64,000 nt of DNA from Gammaproteobacteria bacterium (GTDB lineage: Bacteria > Pseudomonadota > Gammaproteobacteria > HK1), in the NCBI GenBank assembly GCA_012103455.1, contig WLWT01000001.1, positions 2,652,001-2,716,000 of the forward strand. Reading direction: 5' to 3'. Under the pieces are notes generated by a model, which had not been told where the DNA came from, searched no databases, and worked only from the letters and a program-made list of their open reading frames with translations. Made by a program: the position numbers and the translations under genes. This document shows positions 45,318 through 53,212 of this stretch, in pieces (the stretch's first letter is position 1; every line of letters starts with the position of its first letter).

Positions 45318-45529
45318 CAGGATGCGACCTCATCTTCGTCGAGGACGCGTAACAATGTAGCCGCGCCTTGGAACGAATCATGAGGTGACCAAATCGGCAT
45401 GGTTTTGTCGGCCACATCGAGTGTGATCCCGTCATCGCGCGCTACATCCGCAGCAAGTAGTTGAATGAGCCGCAGCTTATCGATACGAGGCAGCGATTGA
45501 ATGGTCGGCAGCATTTCGTAGAGCGTCAT
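45317..45529 (-). CDS. Small cassette protein paired with the retropepsin-like gene
   Basis: 70 residues from the ATG at 45529 (MTLYEMLPTIQSLPRIDKLR). It has a helical N-terminus and an acidic tail (LLRVLDEDEVAS). It resembles small hypothetical partners that precede aspartyl-protease-like genes in bacteria. Its start is 34 bp from attC 2, so it is the first gene of its cassette. Confidence 0.65.
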   Translation of the reverse strand: MTLYEMLPTIQSLPRIDKLRLIQLLAADVARDDGITLDVADKTMPIWSPHDSFQGAATLLRVLDEDEVAS

Positions 45530-45562
45530 TTCATCACCATTTGATAGCGCTGGGGCTTTGCG

Positions 45563-45623
45563 GCATAACGCTTGGTTCAAGGGCGCCGCCGTAGGCGGCG
45601 TCCCTTGGAACCATTTGTTATGA
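45563..45623 (-). other. attC site 2 (integron 1)
   Basis: GCATAAC ... GTTATGA flank strongly paired arms: GCTTGGTTCAAGGGCGCCGC on one side and GGCGTCCCTTGGAACCATTT on the other. One of the clearest attC sites here (61 bp). Confidence 0.9.
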
Positions 45624-45635
45624 GCCTTGTATGAA

Positions 45636-46001
45636 TTAACTGAATAGCCTTGCAAAAAAACCTTCCTTTTTTGTGGTTGTATTTTTTAATAAAGTTGATT
45701 GTTCAGATAGAGTGTTTTTTAGCTTATCATCATGACTAATGAGAATATTTACTAAATCAAAAGTGCTTTCAAATTTTTCAATGTGGTAATCATCTCTTTC
45801 AAAACTTGCTTTGAATAAATTTGGAAATATTTTTGACCATGCTGAAAAATACTTTCGACAGTGCTTTTCTGTACCAAAAATCTGACCATAAGAGCCACAA
45901 AGCAAACAATGAGTTATTTTCTTTCTTTCACCATTTATTTGCTTTGCTTTTTTTATTTGCTTTGCAGTTAGTGAAACTAGAATAATATCTTCTTTTATCA
46001 T
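45636..46001 (-). CDS. Cassette protein of unknown function
   Basis: 121 residues, AT-rich, starting with an ATG that overlaps the stop of the zinc-ribbon gene (ATGA). A CxxC pair occurs in HCLLCGSYGQIFGTEKHCRK, possibly a zinc site. The C-terminal half is Lys/Ser/Thr-rich (SEQSTLLKNTTTKKEGFFAR). Not recognised; codon use is unlike the backbone. Confidence 0.55.
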   Translation of the reverse strand: MIKEDIILVSLTAKQIKKAKQINGERKKITHCLLCGSYGQIFGTEKHCRKYFSAWSKIFPNLFKASFERDDYHIEKFESTFDLVNILISHDDKLKNTLSEQSTLLKNTTTKKEGFFARLFS

Positions 46002-46206
46002 AACTTTGCCACATCCAGTATGATTACAGAATTTTTGGATGGAAAAGGTACTATAAAGCCTCCTTTTCCTACGAAGAAGGTTTGATTATTGCATTTTGGA
46101 CAGGTTGATGCATATTCAGCTGAGACATCAAGCAAGCTTTTTTTTGTGCGCGCTAAATATTTCTTTGCAATTCTTACAAGTGAGTTCAACAACGGAATAG
46201 CTCATT
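45998..46206 (-). pseudogene. Small zinc-ribbon cassette protein, frameshifted
   Basis: From the ATG at 46206 the frame reads MSYSVVELTCKNCKEIFSAH then runs into a nine-base homopolymer (46138-46146). The frame downstream reads SLLDVSAEYASTCPKCNNQT and continues to a stop at 45998. Together they give two CxxC knuckles in about 70 residues. A one-base slip in the run splits the gene. It is the first gene after attI 1. Confidence 0.6.
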
Positions 46207-46243
46207 TTACATCCTTTTTATTGATCTTTGGTATGCTTTGGCT

Positions 46244-46283
46244 CATAACAGTATGTTACACAGGCCACTGGCCTCTGTAACAT
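46244..46283 (-). other. attI site of integron 1
   Basis: The core GTTATGA (minus strand, 46244-46250) is where the first cassette joins. Immediately next to it is a dyad AGGCC-ACT-GGCCT (46262-46274). The same sequence adjoins integrase copy 2 at 58591-58625, which defines the shared attI. Confidence 0.75.
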
Positions 46284-46284
46284 T

Positions 46285-46314
46285 ATTATAGGGCCGCCCT
46301 AATAATTTCTGCAA
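46285..46314 (-). promoter_or_regulatory. Putative cassette promoter Pc, integron 1
   Basis: On the minus strand TTGCAG (46309-46314) and TATAAT (46285-46290) are separated by 18 bp, pointing into the cassette array about 35 bp before the attI core. The same boxes and spacing are kept in copy 2. Confidence 0.65.
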
Positions 46315-46383
46315 CCGCCAAGGCTACTCCCGTAACTAATTGAAATATAAAAATTTACCTACTTCGGACAATCAGCGAAAAAC

Positions 46384-46425
46384 TATAGGGAATTGTTCCC
46401 TATAATCCTGTTGTATTTTTACAAC
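46384..46425 (+). promoter_or_regulatory. Two dyads in the integrase promoter region, integron 1
   Basis: TATAGGGAA-TTG-TTCCCTATA (46384-46404, perfect 9-bp arms) and GTTGTA-TTTT-TACAAC (46410-46425, perfect) lie 44-85 bp before the intI start. A TATAAT at 46401 overlaps the first dyad. They could be operators; the second is only loosely LexA-like. Confidence 0.45.
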
Positions 46426-46468
46426 AACAAGCGTATCCTGCCCCAACTTTCTTGAAAAGGATTTCGAG

Positions 46469-47320
46469 ATGACCAGATCCCCTTTTCTGCTATCCATTGC
46501 TGACTATATGCGGGTGCGTGGTTACAGCAAGCGCACCATCCACACCTATATCCGGTGGATAAAATCCTTTATCATATTTAGCCAAAAATGACACCCAAGC
46601 GACATGGGTCGGGATGAGGTCGTGGCTTACCTGACGTATTTGGCGGTTAAACGCAAGGTCTCCTCCAGCACACAGTCGCTGGCACTCAATGCGCTGGTCT
46701 TTTTGTATGACAAGTTTCTGGAAAAGCCTTTAGGCGATGTCAGCGAGTGCCATCGTGCGCGGCGTCAACAGAAGTTGCCATCAGTGCTAACACCGTCCGA
46801 GGTGCAAAGCTTGCTTTCTCTACTGTCAGGAAAGCACCGCTTAATGGCGTGCATTATGTATGGCTCTGGGTTGCGACGTATTGAGTTGATACGTCTTCGC
46901 GTGAACGATATTGATTTCGATTTTGGACACATTCGAATTTGGAACGGAAAAGGCTATAAGCACCGCATTGTCACATTGGCACCAGAACTGACTTCTGGCT
47001 AAAACATCAGATAGAAAAAGTCAAGATATTATTGGAAGAAGACCAACAAAGCGCTGAATATGCCGGTGTTTGGTTACCCAACGCATTGGCGAGAAAATAC
47101 CCCACAGCACAGTATGAACTTGGCTGGCACTATCTTTTTCCAGCATCCAGATTAAGTATTGATCCTGAAACAAACAAGCTGCGCCGACACCATATTGATG
47201 AGAGTTTGTTTGGCAAGGTGCTCCGCGATGCGGTCAAAAAATCCGCTATTCAAAAGACCGTTACACCCCACACTTTACGGCATTCCTTTGCTACTCACCT
47301 CTTGCAAAGTGGTGCTGATA
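46469..47320 (+). pseudogene. intI: Integron integrase, copy 1 (inactivated)
   Basis: Tyrosine recombinase that would move cassettes between attI and attC. It starts MTRSPFLLSIADYMRVRGYS. Lesions: an in-frame TGA at codon 41 (46589-46591, CGA in copy 2), a small deletion near 47000 that ends the frame at TSG, and loss of the 3' end after GADI because an IS630-type element follows. The IntI-specific patch [20 protein letters not shown] and the [13 protein letters not shown] box are recognisable. The final Tyr is missing. Confidence 0.92.
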
Positions 47321-48272
47321 TACCAATCACCATTGAAAATGCGAATCTAGAAACTTACATTAGCTAGCTGATTATGGTCAAAATAAGCTTATGAACAATC
47401 ATTTAACACCCAGCGAGCGCGATGAACTCATAAAATCTCATCGTAAAGAGAGGGATGGGCGTATTCGAGACCGAATAAAAGCGGTTTTAGCTTTTGATGA
47501 GGGTTATAGTTATTCAGAAATGTCTAGGATTTTGCTTTTAGATGATGAGACTATTAGACGCCATGTCGATGATTACTTTTCTAAAGCTAAGCTGAAGCCC
47601 GAAAACGGGGGCAGCAAAAGTGATTGAGACGAGAATGAAACAGCAAAGCTCGTTAAACACATAGAAGGAATGACTTATCCTTATGTTAAGGACATTTGCA
47701 CTTATGTGAAGTTGAATTTCGGTAAGGTTTACAGTGTAAGCGCCATGCCAAAATGGCTGCATCGCAATAATGTCTGCCATAAGAAGCCTGATGCAGTTCC
47801 AGCGAAAGCAAACGCACAGGCGCAAAAAGCGTTTGTCAAAGACTATGAACATCTTTTGAAAAACGTTAAAACAAGGGTTTAATCTATTTCTCGGACAGTT
47901 TTCATCCGCAGTATCAAACGCGGTTGGCTTATGGATGGATTTTAAGAGGCACTCGAAAGAATATTGCCACAACGGCTCGTCAAATACGATTAAATTTCAT
48001 TGGTGCTGTATCTTTGGAGGGTCACACAATAATCCACACTGAAGTTGAGCGAGTGAATGCGCAAACGATTAAATCTTTTCTAAAATCTCTACGCAAACGG
48101 CATACACCAGAGAAAGAGATTCATGTAATTTGGGATAATGCGGCTTATCATAAGAGCAAAGACGTTCAGTCTTATGCCAAGGACTCAAACATTAAATTAC
48201 ACTATTTGCCGTCCTATTCACCGAATTTAAATCCAATTGAGCGACTTTGGAAAATGATGCATGAAGCGGTTA

Positions 48273-49380
48273 CTACTTCGGCAAAAAATTACCCGACACA
48301 AATTAATAAAATGTGTTATAGTGATGCTATGAAAAAGACAGACGGTCGCTCACTGCCCCATTCCGCGCGAGAAGCCATCCGCAGGCACGCGGTTGCGCAA
48401 GTATTATCGGGTGAAAGCCCTGAAAAAGTAATTAAAGCCCTCGGATTTCATCGTTCTTGCATTGACGATTGGTTATCCAGATATGAGCAAGGTGGTGAAC
48501 AGGCGCTGTCCACCGGCAAGATCACAGGCCGCCCAAGAAAGTGTCCCGATGAATATGCGGATCGCTTACGTGAACTAGTTAAAACGAATCCGTTGCAATT
48601 GGATTTTCACGATGCCTTGTGGACACGCTCGATGATTCAGATATTACTGAAAGATAAATTTGGCATCGAGGTCAGCGAGCGCTCGGTGGGCAATATCCTG
48701 TCTCGTTTGGGGATGAGTGCGCAGCGCCCTGGGTTTAAGGCATACGAGCAAAACCCTGATCAGGTTAAGGTATGGTTAAGAGAAACTTGGCCTGAAGTAC
48801 AACGAGAAGCGAAAAGGCGCCGAGCGCGGGTCTATTTTGGCGACGAATCGACGATCCGGTCGGATTATCATCGTGGTACCACTTGGGGGGTACGGGGTGA
48901 TACGCCAGTTGTAGCGAAAACGGGTCGGCGCTTTAGCGTGAATATGCTGTCAGCCGTTTCGCCGAAAGGTCACCTGCGTTTCATGGTAACTGAATCACGG
49001 GTAACCGCAGACGTTTTTATCGACTTTCTAAGGCGTTTGTTGCACAACGCCAAGCGATCGGTCTATTTGATTGTTGATGGCCATCCCATTCATCGAGCCA
49101 AGAAAGTGCAAGAATTTGTCCGCAATAGCCAAGGTAAGCTCACGTTAGTATGGTTACCGCCGTATTCACCGGAACTCAATCCTGATGAGCTAGTATGGCA
49201 TCATGTAAAAAGCCAACGAATTGGGCGGACAGTGGTGGCTACAAAGGAGCAACTGATGGCCTTGGCTCGTTCGGTGTTGCACTCACTGCAACAGAATACG
49301 CAAATAATTAAACGGTTTTTCTATGAAAAGCATGTCAGATATATTCTGAATTAATGTCGGGTAATTTTTTTCCGAATTAG
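48273..49380 (+). mobile_element. IS630-family element B, copy 1 (1108 bp)
   Basis: Terminal inverted repeats CTACTTCGGCAAAAAATTAC and GTAATTTTTTTCCGAATTAG are flanked by a duplicated TA (48271-48272, 49381-49382). It is nested in the element A transposase gene. Comparison with copy A2 shows the uninterrupted target GGTTACTTATAATCGG. Confidence 0.93.
48311..49354 (+). CDS. IS630-family transposase (element B, intact)
   Basis: 347 residues. An N-terminal helix-turn-helix (ALGFHRSCIDDWLSRYEQGG) is followed by a linker and the DDE domain: VYFGDESTIRSDYHRG, VDGHPIHRAKKVQEF and LPPYSPELNPDELVWHHVK. The start MCYSDAMKK at 48311 is used; MKKTDGRSLP at 48329 is an alternative. The frame is uninterrupted, so this is the one apparently complete transposase in the island. 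Confidence 0.92.
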   Translation: MCYSDAMKKTDGRSLPHSAREAIRRHAVAQVLSGESPEKVIKALGFHRSCIDDWLSRYEQGGEQALSTGKITGRPRKCPDEYADRLRELVKTNPLQLDFHDALWTRSMIQILLKDKFGIEVSERSVGNILSRLGMSAQRPGFKAYEQNPDQVKVWLRETWPEVQREAKRRRARVYFGDESTIRSDYHRGTTWGVRGDTPVVAKTGRRFSVNMLSAVSPKGHLRFMVTESRVTADVFIDFLRRLLHNAKRSVYLIVDGHPIHRAKKVQEFVRNSQGKLTLVWLPPYSPELNPDELVWHHVKSQRIGRTVVATKEQLMALARSVLHSLQQNTQIIKRFFYEKHVRYILN

Positions 49381-49594
49381 TACTTATAATCGGTACTATG
49401 AGAAGTTTTTAGATTTTCGGGAAGCATCTTTGAATTTTTTCAAGCGCATTGGAAGACGAAAGGCTTTATTGAGAAAAAGAATCACTGATAGGTTTCACAT
49501 TATTAATGCACCGATGTTCGCATCTTGAAGTGTGATGGGTATAGATGGCCTAAAAGCTACATGTCCACGCCCTTCTTACCAAAAAAACCAGTGA

Positions 49595-49692
49595 GCCTAA
49601 CGCCACCGCTCAGGCGCGGCTTGCGGTGCCGGACGGTTTGCGGCAGCAAATCGGCTGGCAGTGCAAGCCGCGCCTGAGCGGTGGCGTTAGCT
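49595..49692 (-). other. attC site 3 (integron 2, distal cassette)
   Basis: GCCTAAC and GTTAGCT flank a 22-bp nearly perfect stem (GCCACCGCTCAGGCGCGGCT with AGCCGCGCCTGAGCGGTGGC). The best-formed attC of the island. Confidence 0.95.
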
Positions 49693-49693
49693 G

Positions 49694-50320
49694 TCATTCA
49701 CTAGCTTCCATCATCAACTGCTCAAGGAATTCATGAACTTCATCAAGTTCTTTCTGCATTGACCTTCTGTTCACGAAATCCTGTGTATTTGCGTCCACTT
49801 TCCAGTCCCAGTCGGCCAGGTAGCGCGCTCTCACGACCCAGGACATCCTCGCTAGCGCCCCAAACTTGTGCTCATTACTCAGATTGACGTTTAGGTACCA
49901 TCCGCCAGGCATCTTCTGGAAGTTGTTGCCGTCTTCTGCCAAATGTGGGCTCCCAGAGAACAGTTCTTGGGGTGACCTGGCAAGATATTTACAACAAGAC
50001 GACGACGCGATTTTCAACCGACTGTCTTCTACGCCGCCTTGTAACGCTGCTTCGCGCAACATGCGTTCAACGAGCCAGGTGAATCCATCTTTCGCGGTAG
50101 CGAAGCTCTGTTCCTGACCCTTCCACACTGCGGTATTGAACGTTCGCCCGCCGGACTTAGCCCGGCGTGTGACCTCCCAACCAGGGAATCGAGCATTCAG
50201 TTCCTGGAGTACGAGATCTTCATGCTCGTGTGCGTTCTTATCCCGAACGTTCTTTAAAACTCTCAGGAGGCCGTCTTTGTCGGCGCCAGAGATCATTGCT
50301 TTGAACTTGGTCAGGTCCAT
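49694..50320 (-). CDS. Cassette protein of unknown function, 208 residues
   Basis: Starts MDLTKFKAMISGADKDGLLR. A helical N-terminal third with NAHEHEDLVLQELNARFPGW is followed by a mixed domain (SFATAKDGFTWLVERMLREA). The C-terminus is acidic (DEVHEFLEQLMMEASE). No signal or membrane segment. It fills one cassette between attC 3 and the IS-disrupted attC at ~50346. Family not recognised. Confidence 0.65.
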   Translation of the reverse strand: MDLTKFKAMISGADKDGLLRVLKNVRDKNAHEHEDLVLQELNARFPGWEVTRRAKSGGRTFNTAVWKGQEQSFATAKDGFTWLVERMLREAALQGGVEDSRLKIASSSCCKYLARSPQELFSGSPHLAEDGNNFQKMPGGWYLNVNLSNEHKFGALARMSWVVRARYLADWDWKVDANTQDFVNRRSMQKELDEVHEFLEQLMMEASE

Positions 50321-50345
50321 GGGTTTAGGTCTGGCTACACAGCTA

Positions 50346-50362
50346 ACGCCAGCGCCTAACCG
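50346..50362 (-). other. Remnant attC arm interrupted by IS4-type element
   Basis: GCTAACGCCAGCGCCTAAC (starting at 50343) looks like one end of an attC; the IS begins at 50363. The other half should lie within 51629-51800, where CAGCGCCAGCGTTCAGGCGC is seen, but a full fold is not convincing. Confidence 0.4.
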
Positions 50363-51628
50363 ATCCCCACAAATTCATATGAGTTGAGCCTGTTGTCGAA
50401 TGAGTGGTGGTATCCGTTCGGCGACGCCTAGTAGATCGTGTATTTGAACGTCGAAGCGATGACTCCGCATCACTTCGCGTCCGAGGAAAAACACCGACAG
50501 CACCGGCTCTTCTCGCTCGGTGTTTGCTTGAAAGTGGCGCTGCCATCCCTGGGCGCGAGCATACAGTCCGGCCAACCAGTACACCAATGTCGCTAACGTG
50601 TTGAGCAGTAGCAGCACTTGTAGACGCTCGCAGCAACGGCTGCGCGCATAGCGAAGGGCAAACCCCCAACGATGACTCTTGGCATCGCGGAAGGTTTCTT
50701 CTATTGGCATGCGCAATCCGTACCAGTGAACGATTTCGCGTGCCGAGCGCTTGCTGTGAGGCAGCGAAGTGGCCAGCAACCACGGCTCGCGCTTGTCGCG
50801 CCGCCACCGCTCGCGATGCGATTGAGGTTGCGCACGGCGCTTCTTTGGGCGACCGGGGCCACGGTGGGACTTCTTTATTAGGTACAGTCCGCACCCGTAG
50901 GGCTCTTTGTGCGATAGCTGAGCGTACCCGAGAAAGGTTGCCTTGCCCGTGGCTTGGGCGAACACTCGTGTCGTCCACGACCACTGCTTCGACCCTTGCA
51001 GGCAGTAGCGAACACGGTTTCGTACACGACCTACCCCATGCCACCCCAACTGTTCGACGTCCCGGAACCACGGTCCGCGAAAGCCTGCGTCGGTGACCAC
51101 GGTAGGCACACACCCCTGTGGCAACACGGCATGTCAATTGCGCAAGAACCGCCGATGGGTCCGTGGATTGTTGTAACGCGAAAGGGGATGCACTTCCTCG
51201 TAGAGGGTCAGTGCTCGACCGCCTAGTGGCACCGCAGCTTTGAGCATTAAGAACTTGTGTCCAGGCTCGCAGTCCGACCAGTCCACGATGACAACGGGGT
51301 GCGCGAGCGAGCGCACAAACCCATGGGCCATGGCACGGTCTATGTACAAACGTTCGTGATGCAGATGCGTGTTGCCCAGCAGACGGTCGATGCACTTGAT
51401 GTTGTGTTTGGTGAAGGCCGTGCACAGCAGGCTGCGACCGATATGCGACAAATTCAGCTTGCCGCCAGAAAGCAGTCCGCCGACCGCCTTGACCACGGCC
51501 GCGGACTCTGGCTAGGTGCATGTGCGGCACTGCCGTGACCAACCAATTGTGTAACAATTCTGCCCCGTGCACGTCGATCCCCTAGACACCTGATTTCTCA
51601 ACAGTTTCCTATAAGAATTCGTGGGGAT
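50363..51628 (-). mobile_element. IS4-family-like insertion sequence (1266 bp)
   Basis: Inverted ends ATCCCCACAAATTCATAT and ATAAGAATTCGTGGGGAT match at 16 of 18 positions. No clear target duplication is seen. It carries one degraded transposase on the minus strand and splits the attC of the PIN cassette. Confidence 0.85.
50375..51572 (-). pseudogene. IS4-family-like transposase, inactivated
   Basis: DDE-type transposase with HPVVIVDWSDCEPGHKFLML, VVTDAGFRGPWFRDVEQLGW and the YREK-like IVHWYGLRMPIEETFRDAKS. The start is probably the ATG at 51572 (MHGAELLHNWLV). A frameshift near 51505 separates it from VVKAVGGLLSGGKLNLSHIG, and an in-frame TGA at 51134-51136 breaks the rest. Confidence 0.85.
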
Positions 51629-51805
51629 TGATCAGCGCCAGCGTTCAGGCGCCGCTTGAGGAGACAGACGAATTGCGTCAGCAATTTCGGCTGGCTGGTC
51701 AAGCGGGTCGCTCCGGAACTCCTTGTTGGGCAGATTCGATCGTTGATACTGACGATAGTACGTGGCTAGGGTGGCACTGCGACGACAGAGATACCTCCGA
51801 CACCA

Positions 51806-52225
51806 TTAGAGTATCTCGACCCGATGTCGAGTGCACACATCGCTAAAGTCTTGATGATTGAACGTCACAAGATAATCGACATTAACGTTCGAGTCTTCGA
51901 TTAGGAGTCGAAGCAAGCAATCCACCATGCTTAGGGGACGCCGCCGGTGCAGGGATGAGCGGAAGCTGAGTTCCAATGCGGAATCTCGATAGTCGTCATC
52001 TGGCAAGAATTCCACTCTTAGGTCTTTGAGGTAATTTTCGAAGAGCTGCAGCATCATTGCATTTCGGACTAGACGTGTACGTACTGTTTCATAGAGCGTC
52101 GGCCAGGGGATGACAATGACGCAATGCTCAAGCATTTCACTGGCGTACTGGGCACTAGCGTGGTTATCGTCCCTTGGATTAAACAGTGCATACCAGAAAC
52201 CTGTGTCGATCAAGGCGCGCTCCAT
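51806..52225 (-). CDS. PIN-domain protein (toxin-like ribonuclease, cassette)
   Basis: 139 residues from the ATG at 52225 (MERALIDTGFWYALFNPRDD). The acidic PIN residues are visible: Asp in ALIDTGF, Glu in TLYETVRTRL, and Asp in LSMVDCLLRL, followed by YLVTFNHQDF. PIN proteins of this kind cut RNA as VapC-like toxins. It starts 4 bp after a 122-residue gene, so the two form a pair, but that partner does not look like a usual VapB. Confidence 0.82.
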   Translation of the reverse strand: MERALIDTGFWYALFNPRDDNHASAQYASEMLEHCVIVIPWPTLYETVRTRLVRNAMMLQLFENYLKDLRVEFLPDDDYRDSALELSFRSSLHRRRPLSMVDCLLRLLIEDSNVNVDYLVTFNHQDFSDVCTRHRVEIL

Positions 52226-52229
52226 TTCC

Positions 52230-52598
52230 CTAAAAGTCCTCAATGTCGTCCGTTGTTCTTGACGAAAACCCAGACCACGGTGGCGACTTCCTCTTTCCGA
52301 CAAGAAATCTACCTTTCAAGCGCTTGGTCTTGCTATCTTGGAACGTAATATAGATTCTAGCTCGTCGTCCTAGCTCAACACTCGCTCGGATGTCTTCTTC
52401 CATTTCCTCGGCAAGTGACTTTCGATAGCCATAGTTCAAAAACGCGACACGGTCACCGCATTCCTTCGCGTCCAGGTCGTCCAGCCACGTATACATACCT
52501 TCGTAATCTCCACGAACTCCGAGGTCGTAGGAGAGCCAGACGGCTTTTTTCGGCACTTCGTATTTCTCCTTGTTGGCTAAGGATGTTTTGACGCCCAA
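52230..52598 (-). CDS. Unknown partner of the PIN-domain protein
   Basis: 122 residues starting MGVKTSLANKEKYEVPKKAV. The first part (WLSYDLGVRGDYEGMYTWLD) resembles an alpha/beta domain, the middle is helical (SLAEEMEEDIRASVELGRRA), and the tail is basic (TKRLKGRFLVGKRKSPPW). No ribbon-helix-helix or AbrB antitoxin motif is present. Its 5' end abuts attC 4. If it neutralises the PIN protein it would be an unusual antitoxin. Confidence 0.65.
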   Translation of the reverse strand: MGVKTSLANKEKYEVPKKAVWLSYDLGVRGDYEGMYTWLDDLDAKECGDRVAFLNYGYRKSLAEEMEEDIRASVELGRRARIYITFQDSKTKRLKGRFLVGKRKSPPWSGFSSRTTDDIEDF

Positions 52599-52715
52599 CG
52601 AGATGCGTGAGGGGCGCGCCCAGAAGCTACGGAAGCGCCGCTACCAGCAACGAACGCGACGAGCCAAACAAAGTCAGCCAAAGGTAGGCGCGTCCCTTCT
52701 ACGCTTTTGTTATGC
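52593..52715 (-). other. attC site 4
   Basis: GCCCAAC and GTTATGC flank long arms GAGATGCGTGAGGGGCGCGC and GCGCGTCCCTTCTACGCTTT that pair with few mismatches. 123 bp, one of the longer sites. It follows the hicAB cassette. Confidence 0.85.
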
Positions 52716-52925
52716 TGCTGACACTTCAACGAATTCACTGTCTGAACAAGGGGTAGGAACTGGGATTTCCTGAGCCGCTAGGTCTTCGATATGCAGATCT
52801 ATAGCCTCACGGATTAGAGCGACTACTTCTTCGCGACTATTGCCCACGGCAATACATCCTGGCAGATCCGGCACGTGGGCTCCCCAGCTTGATTCACCTT
52901 CTTCGATTACGACCATATAGCGCAT
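52710..52925 (-). CDS. hicB: HicB-type antitoxin
   Basis: 71 residues with the HicB partial RNase-H-like fold: YMVVIEEGESSWGAHVPDLP then GCIAVGNSREEVVALIREAI. It would neutralise HicA and may repress the operon; no C-terminal DNA-binding domain is present in this short form. It starts 7 bp after hicA. Confidence 0.9.
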   Translation of the reverse strand: MRYMVVIEEGESSWGAHVPDLPGCIAVGNSREEVVALIREAIDLHIEDLAAQEIPVPTPCSDSEFVEVSAA

Positions 52926-52932
52926 GGTTGAC

Positions 52933-53119
52933 TTACCTCAGCCCTGCTTGCTTCAGGATTGCGTTGAGCGTTCCAGGCGGGATATCACTACCGGCGCTTT
53001 CCTGCCACGGTGACCGTAACTGATTTGGTTTCATGACGGTAATGTCGATGGCTGCCACGAGTTCTGACATGGTACCAGCCATCAGCCTCTAGCATCCGAA
53101 GCAAGTCTCGAACTTTCAT
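52933..53119 (-). pseudogene. hicA: HicA-type toxin, frameshifted
   Basis: HicA is a small mRNA interferase. The start MKVRDLLRMLEADGWYHVRT and catalytic GSHRHYRH are intact. At AGKRR the frame stops (TAG); a +1 shift gives AGKAGSDIPPGTLNAILKQA to the proper end. The 187-bp length confirms one extra base. The toxin is probably inactive while the antitoxin stays whole. Confidence 0.85.
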
Positions 53120-53154
53120 GTGACGCTATCGTACGAGCCCAAACGGTATGTGCG

Positions 53155-53212
53155 ACATAACGCCAAATTCAGGGGCTGGCGCTACAGGCGACAGTCCCCT
53201 GGAATTTTTTGT
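53155..53212 (-). other. attC site 5, split by a group II intron
   Basis: Left part: ACATAAC followed by GCCAAATTCAGGGGCTGGCG and its partner CGACAGTCCCCTGGAATTTT. The outer box is restored as TTGT+TATG only when bases 53212 and 55137 are joined. Intron insertion is within the R box, as expected for attC-specific introns. Confidence 0.85.

Larger units (their letters stand above)
47391..49528 (+). pseudogene. IS630-family transposase of element A, copy 1
   Basis: First frame MNNHLTPSERDELIKSHRKE ends at an in-frame TGA (47624-47626) that is also present in copy 2. The next part carries a one-base deletion near 47870 (ENYL/NVKT region), and the DDE end LPSYSPNLNPIERLWKMMHE is cut by element B at 48273. 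The C-terminus (NFFKRIGRRKALLRK) resumes at 49383. Non-functional. Confidence 0.88.
47321..49541 (+). mobile_element. IS630-family element A, copy 1, interrupted by element B
   Basis: Ends TACCAATCACCATTGAAAAT and ATGTTCGCATCTTGAAGTGTGA..GGGTA are imperfect inverted repeats flanked by TA. Without the nested element B (48273-49380 plus duplicated TA) it is about 1.11 kb, like copy 2 at 59408-60520. It inserted into intI copy 1. Confidence 0.88.
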
